64,000 nt of DNA from Astropecten irregularis (taxonomy: Eukaryota; Echinodermata; Asteroidea; Paxillosida; Astropectinidae): NCBI GenBank assembly GCA_963971285.1, contig OZ020258.1:10808614-10872613 (forward strand). Reading direction: 5' to 3'. Made by a program: the position numbers and the translations under genes. The first letter of the stretch is position 1. Every line of letters begins with the position of its first letter. The notes beneath the pieces were generated by a model. That model worked only from the letters and a program-made list of their open reading frames with translations. It was not told the origin of the DNA and did no database searches. Of this stretch, positions 10,623-22,581 are shown in pieces.

Positions 10623-12146
10623 TAGATTCTGCGCAACACATAGCAAACTCTTGGAGGCGCACAATTCGGAATGGCCTGAATTGTGGCCCGAATTGTTGGT
10701 TTTTGAGCTGTCTGTGGGTAAATATCGCAGTGTTAAAAACAGAACGAAAGAAATACTTTTCTGGCCATGCAATAATTGTTCAGCCAGCATCAGCCTGTAA
10801 CTTTGGTTGTAATGTACGTTGGATTATTTCGGCCATCCGATATCAGGCTGTGGTACCCATACACATGATATTGGAGATGGAAGAAGTGCAGTGTCGTAGT
10901 ATTGCTTGAAGCTGCATTTCCTTTATAAGACATTAATGTATATATCTACATGTACATGTACTCAGAGGGTCTCTGGATATTAAAGGGCGGCTGCAGTGCT
11001 TTTTTTCAGTCAGGTTATTTTATTGCCTTCATACAGAGAATATACTGACAGATAATGAATGGCAAGTCTTATTTTGGTTTCAAACCAGCATTTGCTTTTC
11101 CTTTGAATGGCTTTGTAAAATGCAGGATTTTCACGCATACTCATGTAGGGAACCAACAGCAAAAATAAAATGAAAAAACATAAAAAATGAAGACCTATAC
11201 AGAAATGGTTTGGTAAAAAATTACACCACCAGTTGAGTGAAAGGAACATATTTCGCAAAATAAAACCCATTGGGGGAGGAAGAGGTCTGTCAGAGAACCT
11301 ATAAAACAACCGCAACTTTTTGTGCACAAATCAATTGGGTTACTGCTCTCAGTGTCCCAGATGACATCACAGTTTTGCTCATAAATATGGAAATTCTGAT
11401 TAGCATACAAACCAAAAAACCTGTTTTTAACCCTGGATCAGTGTGAGGAAGTGGGTAAAATCACAGTCCCCATGTACAGTTTTTGTTATTGGCACATGTT
11501 CCAGCCATAATATTCCCATTGCAGAGACCCTTTAACTGGCTATGCCTGTTTAAAGCATAGTGCGAACTAAATCCATTATAAAGTGGTGCCAAGTACACTG
11601 TTACTTTAGACCCAATTGCATTTTTGCTGCACATTTTGGTTTTTGCTAGAGGTTCATGGTTTGGGGCAACCTCTTGCACAGTTCATTTTTAAATAGCTTT
11701 GGAATGATCGGATGGCATTATGGCACTCTTCTCCGCCTTGTTGCCACAGTCTTGTTGTGTAGTAACAGTGTCCTTAAGTTTGGGCAGGTAATGTTGGATA
11801 TGCACGGAGTCAGTCGAATGGTAAAAGGCATGTTAGCCCTAATCCTTTGCTAAAGGGCTAAAAACACCACACATTACCAGTAACCACAGTCTCCATTGGG
11901 GGAACTGGTCATAAAACATGCATTACCACACAAACCACTCTGTGTGGTGTATTGTGGTATTCAGGATTCCACACTTCATACCACAGGGAAAAACTGCGAG
12001 TGATAAACCGGGGTGTGCATGTGGGTTAGAGTTACGGTAAACAACAAACATTTATGTCACAGCAACTTTTGCCTAGCGATGAGGAGTAATACACTGCTAA
12101 TAAATACAATTGGACAGTGCCGATTCATGTAATGGTCTTTGATTAA

Positions 12147-12372
12147 GGGCCATTTTGAAACTCGGGCTCAGGCTCCGGCTCCGACTCCATCATCCATACG
12201 CTGAAAATACAGGTTGTTGGTTTTTTTCATTGAAGCCGGAACTCTGTTTTATTTTTTAAACCAGAGAATCTACTTCCGAACCGCAGCCAAAAGCCTCTAT
12301 TTTGATGCACTTTATTTTAGAATTGATTCATGAAATGGAGCCAGAGCCTGAGCCTCTGTTTGAAAAAGGCCC
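12147..12372. repeat. MITE, GGCTCCGGCTCC-ended family, copy 2
   Basis: Starts GGGCCATTTTGAAACTCGGG with a GGCTCCGGCTCC run and ends in GAGCCTGAGCC then AAAAAGGCCC. The interior shares 'gagaatctacttcc' and 'gcagccaaaagcctctatttt' with copy 3. Confidence 0.8.
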
Positions 12373-13363
12373 TAAAACTACGATCCAGCCATCACCATCG
12401 GTATCCGTTTCCTTCAGTTCCCTTGAGTTGAAGATAGAGTCAAACTGTTGCATGTTTTGTCATGCGTGTTACTTGTGCATCAGTCTTTTCGTACCAACAT
12501 CCTTATCTGATGGTGCATTGAACACATATCAAAATCATGTGCAAAGTCTAAAACTCATTCCCAGCCAAAAGGAAAAGCAAATCATTTCCCCAGAACAATA
12601 ATACCGTTGTAAGCAGGCCTAAAACTTTTAATTTTGCCCGGGAAAAGCTTTTGCCAGAAACAGGCCCTTGATCAATAGCACATTTACAATACCCTTTGAA
12701 GCACTTCCGTCTTTTTTCCTTCAATTCCAAATTCTTCTATTATTCTGTGAGCTCGGCTCACGTTCTTTGCATCACATGATATCATCATCAGGTTTGATTC
12801 ATTCGGCACATTCGTATATATTTGTAAAAATTCTTTTCGCTGTTTTTCTTTCTCTCTTTTTGATTTTTTATAAACATTTTTCTTTTGGAAGCATGGAATG
12901 GCCTGGAAATATTTTCCCCTCTCACTCATCAATTTAACACTCTGTGATTCTTTTTCAGATGCTGGTTTCGTTTTTTGTTTGATTTTTCGATAGTTTCTGT
13001 TGGATTTTGTTGGAATGAGTTTTTTTTTTTTTTTATGTCAGTCGGCTGTGTACAAATACACCTCTGGGAGTGTCTGTATGTAATAATATCGGCAATACCA
13101 CTAATATCGATAGTCCTTTGTAGTGAGATGATTGATGCATACACAAATTGTTCCCTGTAGTTTTTGTATGTAATACATATTAGGATTTTTTCCTCCAACT
13201 GATGCAATCTAAGACCTTAAGGTTTGGATGAAGGCGCCTAACTTTTGGGGGCGCAAGTACTGAATTTCAAACATTCCAGTGACGTCAGATACACAGTTCA
13301 AAGATCTGGGACCGATTTCACAAAGCACTAAGACTGATCTCAACTGTGAATCGATCTTAATTA

Positions 13364-13738
13364 TTAAAGGGAGGGTACAGAATTGGTAAGACAAAATACA
13401 CTTCATAATCACAGATTCACACAAAACTTACACAGTATAATGGTGATGATAGGAGAAAACATCCCATGAAATGTTTTTGTCTGAAATGCCATATTTTTTG
13501 AGAAATAAATGAAACTATTTTCCGATTGGAATAAATCGCTTCGAAGCGTTTTATTAATTCGTTGAAATGTGTACAGTTCTCCGTACATGGGTTTTCACTA
13601 TTTTCTCGTGACCCAGATGGCTGATTGACCTCAAACTTCTACAGGTTTGTCAGTTAAGGTATATGATGGATTACATAATGTGCTTTCACTGTCAGCAACG
13701 GTTTTGTCGCAAACACCAGTTCTGTACCATCCCTTTAA
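13364..13738. repeat. MITE, TTAA-flanked, second family (375 bp)
   Basis: Begins TTAAAGGGAGGGTACAGAAT and ends with the near complement of this (TTCTGTACCATCCCTTTAA). TTAA stands at both ends. The overall design resembles the 4871-5240 family, and part of the interior is similar ('tcacagatt', 'tgtctgaaatgc'). Confidence 0.8.
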
Positions 13739-13760
13739 GCAAAGTGCGATGTAAAAGAAG

Positions 13761-13920
13761 GTAATCTCTTGTGTGAGAGTGTGTGGTTCTGAGAAGAACC
13801 GTTGGTATTATCTCAACGTTCCAGACAGTGTACTCTGTTCGTACTCGGGAGAGTATTATGAACGTCGAGATAATACCTACGGTATTTCTCAGAACCACAC
13901 ACTCTCACAGAAGAGATTAC
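13761..13920. repeat. 160-bp hairpin element
   Basis: Starts GTAATCTCTTGTGTGAGAGT and ends with its near complement; the arms are about 60 nt. The right arm and its downstream flank recur at about 25,487-25,575. Confidence 0.8.
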
Positions 13921-14385
13921 ATGGTGTCACCGCAAACCTACCTTCTTTTTGTACTTCCACCATGCATAGCTTCAAGTCTTTTAATAGTGTGGTGTGACAA
14001 AAATACAAATCAATATGGTGATACTCATCTTAAGATTGATCTTAGTGCTTGGTGAATTCCAGCCATTATCAGACTGACCTCGTTGGAAACTGACCAGATT
14101 CATTTTTCTAAAGGTAGCACATTGACCGCAAGCTACTTGTTTCTGTGATCTTTGGATGCAACAGATGCTCTAAAAAATGAGGAAATCTGCCTTAAAAATA
14201 AAATACTCAAACATCAAAAATGCCAGAAATACAAACGACAGACAGGGATATTCTGTCAGAAAAAAAAAGAGAAAAATATCAAAAAGAGATAATAAAATTT
14301 AACACGCCTCTATTTTAGTAATGCCTGTAATAATTTTGATATTCAAAAAATAACGTGAATGGTTGTGTTTGCGTTTGTTCAACAG

Positions 14386-14553
14386 AGATCCGCGGATGAT
14401 GTATGCGCCAGCAAGCCAGAGGAAGACCAGCCAGAGTTCAGGGCACCAGACGACGAGGAGTACGATATGCAACCGGGGCAGACTAGGTACCAGACCACAA
14501 CCACTACCACCACCACCAAGACTGTCTACAAAGTGGAGCGGACCGGCGACGAG
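14386..14553 (+). CDS. EPB41: Protein 4.1-like, exon 5 (linker with poly-Thr tract)
   Basis: A 168-bp phase 0 exon bounded by TTCAACAG and GACGAG|GTAAGG, both good splice sites. It starts RSADDVCASKPEEDQPEF, has an acidic middle (APDDEEYDMQPGQ), a run of threonines, then KTVYKVERTGDE. Thr-rich runs are common just upstream of and within the 4.1 C-terminal domain. No known binding domain is recognised; its role as a flexible linker is inferred. Confidence 0.8.
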
Positions 14554-15954
14554 GTAAGGCACCAGACTAGTCAGGAGCAGTCTTGGCAAACTGCCTGCCA
14601 TAGGTCAAGCAAGGGCGCTCTGTCTGCCATCCTTTGACAGTACACATCGCATTACAGTTACGTCCAAATATCTCAATGCATTCTGGTTGTATGAGATAAT
14701 CTGAATGAATAATTTACTGTATCAAAAATTTACTTCCTTAAAACTGTTCACATTTTTTCCTGTAAATTTTGCTTTCAAATGCAGCGTGTGACACAGTTCC
14801 TGAATACTAGATCAGTAATTGACTCAATTGAAAAGCTGACCTAAAAAAAGGAAAATGTGTTAACGTTGAGAAAAATTTGAACGTAATTATTTGAACGAAA
14901 GGTCACAGATGGAAATGGCAAACTTGTTTTTTCTTTGCATTAATAATTATAACCCAAACCATCCTGAATCAGCCCGAATCCATTTCCATATATTGAAAGA
15001 CTGAAAACTTTACATCCCAGGCCCTACTGTAGGTTTGTGAAATTTGGAAGGTTGCCGGACTGTATAGGCACGGCACTGAAATTTATCGCAATAAGCTGAG
15101 AGATACCACACACTGGAGGGTCTTTGGGGCAGATTCAGGAAGGATCCTAGTCATAATGTCCAGTCACAGTGCGATCATTTAACTGGCTTTACAGCGACTC
15201 CGACCTGTTGAGCTATAAAATGTACTGTGGATTGCTTTCAAAGAGCAAACCTATTAGACCTCATGCATATTTGCTTGCAATCTTTGCATGTATCGGAAAT
15301 GTCAGTAGGTTCGTGTTTGCATGCTGTCGTCTGTGAAGAAGACATGGAGGGTTTTCTTGGGACCATGCCTGATGCATACCTTTGACACTTGATGATTTAT
15401 TGTACCCCTCATAATGTTTACCAGGTGGAAGGGCTGCATTACAGAATCCAAATAGGCTTGTTCCTTTCAGAACACTCCAGCTGGAGGGTTTGGGAGTTTG
15501 ACACAGTCTGCCAGTAACCTTCACTGAGAGTAGGAGGGTCATTCCCTCCAATACACTCCAGCTGGAGGGTTTGAGAGTTTGACACAGTCTGCCAGTAACT
15601 GTCACTGAGAGAAGAAGGCTCATTCCCTCCAATACACCCCAGCTGGAGGGTTTGGGAGTTTGATACAGTCTGCCAGTAACCTTCAGTAAGTGTAGGAGGG
15701 TCATTCCTTCCAATACACTCCAGCTGGAGGGTTTGGGAGTTTGACATAGTCTGCCAGTAACCTTCACTGAGAGAAGAAGGGTCATTCCTTCCAATACACT
15801 CCAGCTGGAGGGTTGGGGAGTTGACATAAAGTCTGGCATCACTTGTTGGAGGGTTACAGGAGGGTTACCGAGTATTTGACAAGAACCTTTTTTCTTGCAG
15901 TCACTGTGCTTGTTTGTTGTGTGTAATTCATGAAAACCTCTTAAACCCAAACAG
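14554..15954 (+). other. Intron 5, protein 4.1 gene
   Basis: GTAAGG to AAACCCAAACAG. It holds the first block of the 81-bp minisatellite (15,458-15,850). A minus-strand open frame over this block reads through the following exon and is not considered a gene. Confidence 0.7.
15458..15850. repeat. 81-bp minisatellite, block 1 (about 4.5 copies)
   Basis: Successive copies are 81 bp apart, for example the CTCCAGCTGGAGGGTTTGG motif at about 15,475, 15,556, 15,637 and so on. The same unit forms a larger block at 26,547-27,210. As 81 is a multiple of three, one minus-strand frame stays open with a 27-residue periodic peptide. Confidence 0.95.
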
Positions 15955-16074
15955 CCAGGTGTCCTGCTGGAAGGGGAGCCCATTTTATTAGAGCCATCTT
16001 TGGAGGAGGCACCCACTACCGTCACGACTAACGTTGAAACCTTTGTCAGCACCAGTCCAGAGACCTTTTCTGAG
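15955..16074 (+). CDS. EPB41: Protein 4.1-like, exon 6
   Basis: A 120-bp phase 0 exon (40 codons) between AAACAG and TCTGAG|GTATTG. It starts PGVLLEGEPILLEPSLEE and ends in a Thr/Ser-rich segment (TTVTTNVETFVSTSPETFSE), which resembles the Thr-rich approach to the C-terminal domain. The donor GTATTG is weak but usable. There is no recognised domain. Confidence 0.72.
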
Positions 16075-17168
16075 GTATTGAAACATTGAACAAGACCTTC
16101 AAATAACCAAAACTCAATCAAACAGGTGGAATCAGTCACCCAGCAGGTTTCATATCTGAGTCTTAATCACATTCCTTTCTCTCTTGGTTTTTATTCTTTG
16201 CTGCACATCTAACCTCACATTTTTTTTTTTTGGGGGGGGGTTCAATAATTCCGTGGAGCTGCGTAGCGGAACAGGAAGCTTATCACATTTTTCACTGCTA
16301 AGCAGAAAAACAGCCGAGTACCAGGCTGATCAAAATCTGTTTTGCTGAGCAGCTCAACACACCCAGCCCTTGGGCTAGTTTCTGGCAACTGGCCTCGCAG
16401 GAAATACCACTTTTAAAATCAGATTTTTCGTGTTAAGCTGAATTTGTCAAATACCAGCCGCATCCAGTGAGTACTCTTTCAGATCAGACTGGTAACCTTT
16501 CTTCTTTTTTTACGCTGAGCGAATTTGTACACTATGCAGCTCCATGGAAATTGAACGAGATCACCTCATTATTAATACTCTCTCGGTTTCAAGGGGATAA
16601 TTGTTTGGTTTGGTTGGCGGTCAACCACCGACAGTTAATTTTCTTCATCATCATCATGTATTTTTCACCATTTACCACTTCTCCATATCAGTCATTGTAC
16701 AGGCAATTGAAAAATCCAGAAGTTTTGATGCCGATTCATGTTTCATGTTGGAATTTATAAACACCCCTCAAAGGGGTATCTTAACTGAAAAATTATCCAT
16801 TCAAACAATTTCAGCTTTCCTGAGATTGAATTCGCCAAATTAACATTACTCATTTATTTGTCAAACCTGGTTGGGCATATCTGTAGTAGAAATCAGGAGT
16901 TCGAATCCCACCCGAGACACCCCTTAGTTGATTTGTTTACAAACAGGTTGCCTGACCCACCCTCCCTTCCCATAACCCACCCCAAAATATGTCAAACATA
17001 ACATTACGAACACTGCCCGAGCATCATCGCTTCACATTTATACATGATTCATTATCCATGTATTCAATTTACTCGCACACTAAGCCTATGTTGTCCGTTG
17101 ACGTACATGGCGTGAATATTCAAGCTGCATTCAGATCTTGACAACCTACACAGAAACAGATTAGACTC

Positions 17169-17413
17169 CAGGGGCCAATTTCATGGCGCTGCTAAGCACA
17201 AAAATGTGCTTAGCACAAAAATGTCTTGGCCAATAAAGCAAGCCACCGCTAAAAATTTCATTTGATATTCGTGTTCAGCAAACAACAGCCAAAGAACAAT
17301 CACAAGCGATACACAACACATGGAAATTTTGTTGTTAACACTGTTTTTATTAAGACAGAAATGTCATGCTTAGCAAATTTTTGTGCTAAGCAGCACCGTG
17401 AAATTGGCCCCTG
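17169..17413. repeat. MITE, GGCCAATTTCA family, copy 2
   Basis: Begins CCAGGGGCCAATTTCATGGC and ends CGTGAAATTGGCCCCTGAG. The interior is similar to 5986-6218 and 18,532-18,780. Confidence 0.88.
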
Positions 17414-17848
17414 AGCTTTCAGAAAAATCTATTTGGGAAGACCAGATAGAGTTTTTTCCAATCTTGAAATTAGAAAGCCCCGAGGCTTGTCTTAACCGGC
17501 ACACCCCGCAAAAAAACCTCACTAAGCATTTTGCGCTGTGATAATTAAAATGTCAGAGTAGGAGATTGGGGATATCGGAAGGATTTTTCAAGTACATCAC
17601 TTCTTTTCTCCCCCCGCCCCCTCACTGAATATTGTACAGTTAGGCTTTACTTGCTCAGACGGCAATTTCATCTCAAATGGATATATGATACCTGGATATC
17701 TGCCACCTTCTGTCCTGGGTGGCAGAGCCCAGGCACTGAACATTTTAATTGTGGCTTGATGGCCAAACTTGGTCCAAGTCCAAAGAATCTTCCATAGGGA
17801 TACTGCACACAGTGTCATATTTTGGAGGACACAGGAATATAGAGCCCA

Positions 17849-17991
17849 GCAGCCGATTTCACGAAACTCCAAATGTTGCGTACTTACGCAACATTTTCCT
17901 GCCTTGGTTGCACGAGCTATGGCCGTTTCACGAAACTTACGCAACATTTGTACGTGGCATAAGTTACGCAATGTTTTGTGAAATCGGCTGC
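17849..17991. repeat. MITE-like inverted repeat (GCAGCCGATTTCAC ends)
   Basis: Starts GCAGCCGATTTCACGAAAC and ends with the near complement TTTTGTGAAATCGGCTGC. The motif ACGCAACATTT occurs in both orientations inside. Confidence 0.8.
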
Positions 17992-18531
17992 AGGCACTGT
18001 AGGTCTTTATATGAGTCTTAATGGACCTACTTTGTCCAAGTCCATAGAATGTGCCATAGGGATACTGCTCAGTTTGTTATTTTCAAGGACATATATTATT
18101 TGCTGTAGAGCTCAGCATTCCACTTTAAAGAACTAAGCGCACAGCGCACTTTGTGTGCCATCATTTTCAAACCGGAACGCGTTGTTCGCCAAATGCGAAC
18201 GCACAAAGTTCGCAAAACAAAGCTAACGATGTAGTACAGGTGTTTGCTTAACTCCACAAACTACATTGAATGAAAGATGGACGTAATACGCAACACATGT
18301 TCACCATTTATTGCGTGCGCGTTCCACTTCAAAATCCAAGCATAACGCGAACCTCGCGAACATGTTCGTGTATGTTCCCGCAAGTGGAACGCACCCCTGG
18401 GCACTGTAACCAGGGCACAATTCACGATCAAAATGCATGGTAATGCTTGCATAAACCAGGACTACATACATGTTGAGATGTAGTGTTGCTGTTTGTTGGA
18501 ATCTGGGCTTACACTATAGGCGGCAATCAGC

Positions 18532-18780
18532 CAGGGGCCAATTTCATAAAACTGTTAAGCACACAAACTTGCTTAGCACAAAAATGTCGTGCCCAATAAA
18601 ACAAACCACCGTTGAAAATTCCATTTGATATTCACGGTCAGCGAAGAACAGCCAATTAAACAATCACAAGTGATACACAACACGTGGACATTTGGTTGTT
18701 TATAACCCTGTTTTTATTAAAACAGAAATGTCATGCTTAGCAAATTTTTGTGCTAAACATTTTTATGAAATTGGCCCCAG
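18532..18780. repeat. MITE, GGCCAATTTCA family, copy 3
   Basis: Begins CAGGGGCCAATTTCATAAAA and ends TTATGAAATTGGCCCCAG. Confidence 0.88.
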
Positions 18781-19388
18781 GGCTCAATCCTGTACGTATG
18801 ATCACCACACCTCTTTCGTAAAATCGGCCTGTATTTATTTTACATGACTATCAGGCAGAAGCAATAGTGCGTCTAAGGCCAACAGTGTAGATACCCGACA
18901 GTACGGTGCAGTCGCAGTGTCACCGCAGCAACAATTGAAACTAGGCCAAGGGGGAAATGAATGCATGCACCAAAAAAAAAATAATAATCAGCTCATACAT
19001 CACATCCAATTCGATATTTATCCATTTTGTTTGGTCGTCGTCTGATGTAAGAGCTGTTTTTACTATTAACACGTGAGATCAGTCAGCGTGAGTCATTTTC
19101 CAACATTTCATGAGTCACTCGTTGGGGAGGGAAAAAGGAAAAGAAAGAAAAAAGGGAAAGGAATCGGGTCATGTTTCCCATCAATGTCAGCCAAGATTCG
19201 TCAAAGAATCAGCGAGGTTTTATAGAGGCAGACTTATCTGTGGCACTAATGGGATGATTTCGGTTCAGACAAGTACACATGCATCACATATGTACTCAAC
19301 CTTTGGTTTGTTAATGTACATTGTGTATCTCATGAATATGCACTGCGGTACCCGCCGCAATATTGGATTCGATTCAATCCGCTGACCC

Positions 19389-19466
19389 CAGCTAGCTCTG
19401 TGGCCTATTGGTATGACATCTGCACTAGAAAGCAGGAGGTCATGGGTTCGAATCCCACCTGAGCCA
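19389..19466 (+). repeat. tRNA-derived SINE head
   Basis: A tRNA-like stretch with an A-box-like segment (GTGGCCTATTGGTA) and a perfect B box (GGGTTCGAATCCC, about 19,444-19,456). The acceptor arms do not pair well, so it is a SINE promoter or decayed tRNA and not a functional tRNA gene. A B-box remnant also stands at about 16,893-16,910. Confidence 0.65.
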
Positions 19467-20054
19467 GCACGCAATTTTTTTCACGTGCACTCATAAGTAC
19501 TGAGTATACAGTGCTCAACCACGTCAGTGAAGGGCAAGCCTAATTTGCATACATTGTCTCGTCATAACATTATGACTTTATTATTGTAACAACACATTTC
19601 ATAACCACAGAACATAACGATGCATCTCACGAATATCATTACCCCCCAGTCACTGGACTAGATTTTTATATTCGGTCCTGAAACCATTCTCAACTCCACT
19701 CATTCTGGAACATACAAAAACTAAACTTAAGTCTTGAAACGAGACTACAGCACTTTTAAAAATGACAGCGTGACCAATCAGCCCTCCTCTCTCATGTTGT
19801 GTTGTTGTACTGTAGCCTCCGCAACTAGTCGTCGAGGGAGACGTCGGCGTGATGAAGCGGCTTGATGACCAATCTGAGGTGGGGGACCGGTCGTTGTTAT
19901 TTATGCACTGGGTGTGGTGGATGATGTTAATAGCACTATGACTGCTTCGTAAAAAAAATTCCCAACACCGAAAAATCTCAACCTTTACACCAAACATTAA
20001 ACAGGGTTCATTGCAATTGCACAGGGCATAATTGCGTGTGAAGTGTCTACGTTA

Positions 20055-20170
20055 CACCAGCAAAGATACACCATCTATTATCCTTTCAAAATTGGAGGTC
20101 GCAGGTTCCAATCCCTCTCCAGTCAATTTTTTTCTTTGTTGACCTGTCAAAATCAACTTAAATTTAAATT
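20055..20170 (+). repeat. tRNA-derived SINE, degraded copy
   Basis: A degenerate B box (GCAGGTTCCAATCCCTC, 20,101-20,117) is followed by CCAGTCAATTTTTTTC, the same junction as in the copies at 20,430-20,531 and 22,582-22,700. Confidence 0.6.
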
Positions 20171-20429
20171 TCTTTCCAGTTTCCTTTGTTGTTTGTTTAA
20201 TCATCTTGGAAAAAATACAAGTAATTAAGTGCTGCCAACTGCTCATCAGCCAAAATGACCTGACATCTATCAAATCGGCTTAGAGTTGGGAGGGCCTGAC
20301 GTGTTTCCATCTTAGCAGAATCTGCTAGGACCGAAACGCATCTTGAAAAAAAAAAAAAGACTTTTGCTCCTGAAATCAGAACAAAATCATCCTTTGAATC
20401 TTTGCTTGTTGAGAGTCAAAGGATTTTAG

Positions 20430-20531
20430 ATCATTGAAAAGTGAGCAATGTAAAATTGACTGGAGCGGGATTCGAACCAGCGACCTCCGAAATACCGTAT
20501 CGGCACTCTTACCAACTGAGCTATTCCCGGG
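20430..20531 (-). repeat. tRNA-derived SINE, minus-strand copy
   Basis: Read on the minus strand, this gives an A box (TAGCTCAGTTGGTAAGAG), then a B box (GGTTCGAATCC) and the shared tail beginning CTCCAGTCAATTTTAC. This is the same family as 22,582-22,700. Confidence 0.78.
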
Positions 20532-20834
20532 TTGATGATAATAGATCGTGTTTGGCGATGTAACATGAACATTGTCACATATTGTACCCGAAGCTCTGTG
20601 TATCGTACACGAACCCGTGGCTTATAACACACAAAAAATAAACATGCATCATAAACTTAGCAATAATAAAACGACACACCTGGCAATAATAATCACACGT
20701 GTATGGCATGTTGACACTCACAGTATACCTGCATGGTTCTACACTCACAGTTTAAAGCACTGATAAAAAGATTCAAATGATATTCGTCAAATTCAAGGGT
20801 TTCATCAATTTATCATATTAGTAACTCTTTCAAC

Positions 20835-21199
20835 TTAAAGGTAGTATTATACTTTGGTAAGACACCAAAACAGAAATGTTCACAGATTTATGTATAACTT
20901 TCAGGGTATGAAGATGGTGGTGGTAGAAACATTTCATTAAAAATTGTCTGCCTGAAATGCTGTATTTATCCAGAAATGAGTAAAACAACAACCAAAAATC
21001 TTTTTGATCTTTTAAAAGATCAAAAATAAAAATAAAAAGACTTCAGAAATACTGTGGCTGTTTTTCACTGTTTTCTCAAAAAGTGGGCACCGTATGGGAC
21101 TGAAATTTTCACAGATGACTGTTACTGTATCTTCCTTGATATTTTTGCCCATGCATCTGTATTTCTTTGATAAAAACCAAAGTATGATATTACCTTTAA
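20835..21199. repeat. MITE, TTAA-flanked family, copy 2 (365 bp)
   Basis: Begins TTAAAGGTAGTATTATACTT and ends GTATGATATTACCTTTAA. It is collinear with 4871-5240. Confidence 0.88.
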
Positions 21200-21710
21200 A
21201 AATGAGACAACAATGAACAGTTTGTGCCCATCTCATCAGATTCAAGATCCGGGTGACATTTTCAAAATTCCCATTTTCCCAAAAAATATTCTCGAAAACA
21301 ATGGGAATGATTTGACAAGAACTTTAACCTCCAAGAGTATTATTAGGTTTCACACTTAATTACATTGAATTCCTAATTAACCAGACGTATTTCCATGGGT
21401 CACGTCATTGTTAAAACCGCACATTTCACATTAACATGCAGACAAACTTTGCATTTTGTATGTAGTGAATAATGCTTTTTTTAATATTGCAGTTTATTAT
21501 AATCCGCTGCTATTAACATAGTTTGTTCAGCTTGTCACGTCATGTCCACGCTAATTATTAACCGGGATCATTTCTTGCAGAATTCCTTTGCCGTGTCCAA
21601 ACAAATGTTTCTTCTGATGTCTCTCCACTCCGCCTTTCCTTCATACCTTGCTTCACGATTCATTCTCAAGATTCTTTTTCCAGGTTCACTCACAAAATAA
21701 ACACCATCAA

Positions 21711-21880
21711 CAAGCCTTGAATTTAACGGAGGCCAAGGAGGCCATGGCCTTCGTTGCCCTTGTTTTTGGCCTTCATGCCCCCTTCAAATGTTTCCATAGA
21801 CATTATGATTTTCCAATGGAAGTGCCCCTTGCAATGGAAAAGTAGCCTTGCCCTTTTCAGAACTAAATTCAAGGCCTGCA
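21711..21880. repeat. MITE-like inverted repeat (AAGCCTTGAATTTA ends)
   Basis: The left end CAAGCCTTGAATTTA is mirrored by TAAATTCAAGGCCTG at the right. The interior is rich in GGCC/CCTT and has no open frame of note. Confidence 0.7.
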
Positions 21881-22081
21881 TCAAAATCAGTGTCAAGTTT
21901 TGACTTGTCTTTCGTCAACCATCTCTGAAAGCAGCAACTGGGATGGGTTGGGCTGAATCAAGTTTTCGAAAAAAGAAAAATGTTTTAAAGGGATTGTTTG
22001 TGCGTATGCATTCACCAGGTATTCTTACAGCGGTATATTACTGACATTCTGTATTTCCGAACAGTCCCTTTAACCAATCAA

Positions 22082-22347
22082 GGGTTGATTTCACGAAACC
22101 CTACAATCAATCATAACTTGAGTTACGAAGGATTACCCATTGTATCCTACTTTATATTCTACATAGGGTTTATTTTGCACCTTAAGTTCTACGATTGATA
22201 GTAAGTTTTGATGAGTTTGGTGAAACTCATTGAAACTCACCATACTATCAATCGTAGGACTTCTGATGCATTGCAGCCCACTGATAAGTCGTAGGATACG
22301 ATGGGTTATCCTTCGTAACAACGTAGGGCTTTGTGAAATCGACCCCT
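22082..22347. repeat. MITE pair, GGGGTCGATTTCAC family, copies 3 and 4 head to head
   Basis: Begins GGGTTGATTTCACGAAACC and ends TTTGTGAAATCGACCCCTG. In the centre 'gagtttggtgaaactca' meets its own inverse ('tgaaactcaccatact'), so two copies or half copies are fused at about 22,215-22,240. Confidence 0.75.
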
Positions 22348-22581
22348 GAAAACAGAAACTTAGCACCCTCAATGGTGTGCGCAAGGATCGATTAGCTTCC
22401 CAAGATCCTGTTCTTCAGGACAGCAGACTTCTCATTTTGGATCGTGCTCATCTCATACAACTCATCTTTCTTTCCTCAATTTATATTACTTTCTCTGATT
22501 CTAACACTTTCCTTCCATTTCATGGCTTCTGACTGCCAAACAAACAAAGATAATTGACTATTGGGGTCACCACCAACATAG

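Larger units (their letters stand above)
13317..14056. repeat. Nested inverted-repeat element interrupted by two others
   Basis: The outer arms are GGGACCGATTTCACAAAGCA... (13,317-13,363) and its approximate complement (14,018-14,056, around GATTGATCTTAGTGCTTGGTG). Between them sit a TTAA-ended element (13,364-13,738) and a 160-bp hairpin (13,761-13,920), so this looks like insertion into a pre-existing element. Confidence 0.6.
7802..14385 (+). other. Intron 4, protein 4.1 gene
   Basis: A 6.6-kb intron ending in TTCAACAG at 14,378-14,385. It is filled with dispersed inverted-repeat elements (8383-8534, 9431-9960, 10,383-10,622, 12,147-12,372, 13,317-14,056). No exon with family similarity is seen. 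Confidence 0.6.

Noticed and set aside
14299-14601. Minus-strand 100-codon frame
   Set aside because: It is the shadow of protein 4.1 exon 5 on the opposite strand.
15261-16139. 292-codon minus-strand frame over the 81-bp minisatellite
   Set aside because: It overlaps a plus-strand exon of the protein 4.1 gene and its length comes from the 27-codon repeat period; no domain is seen.
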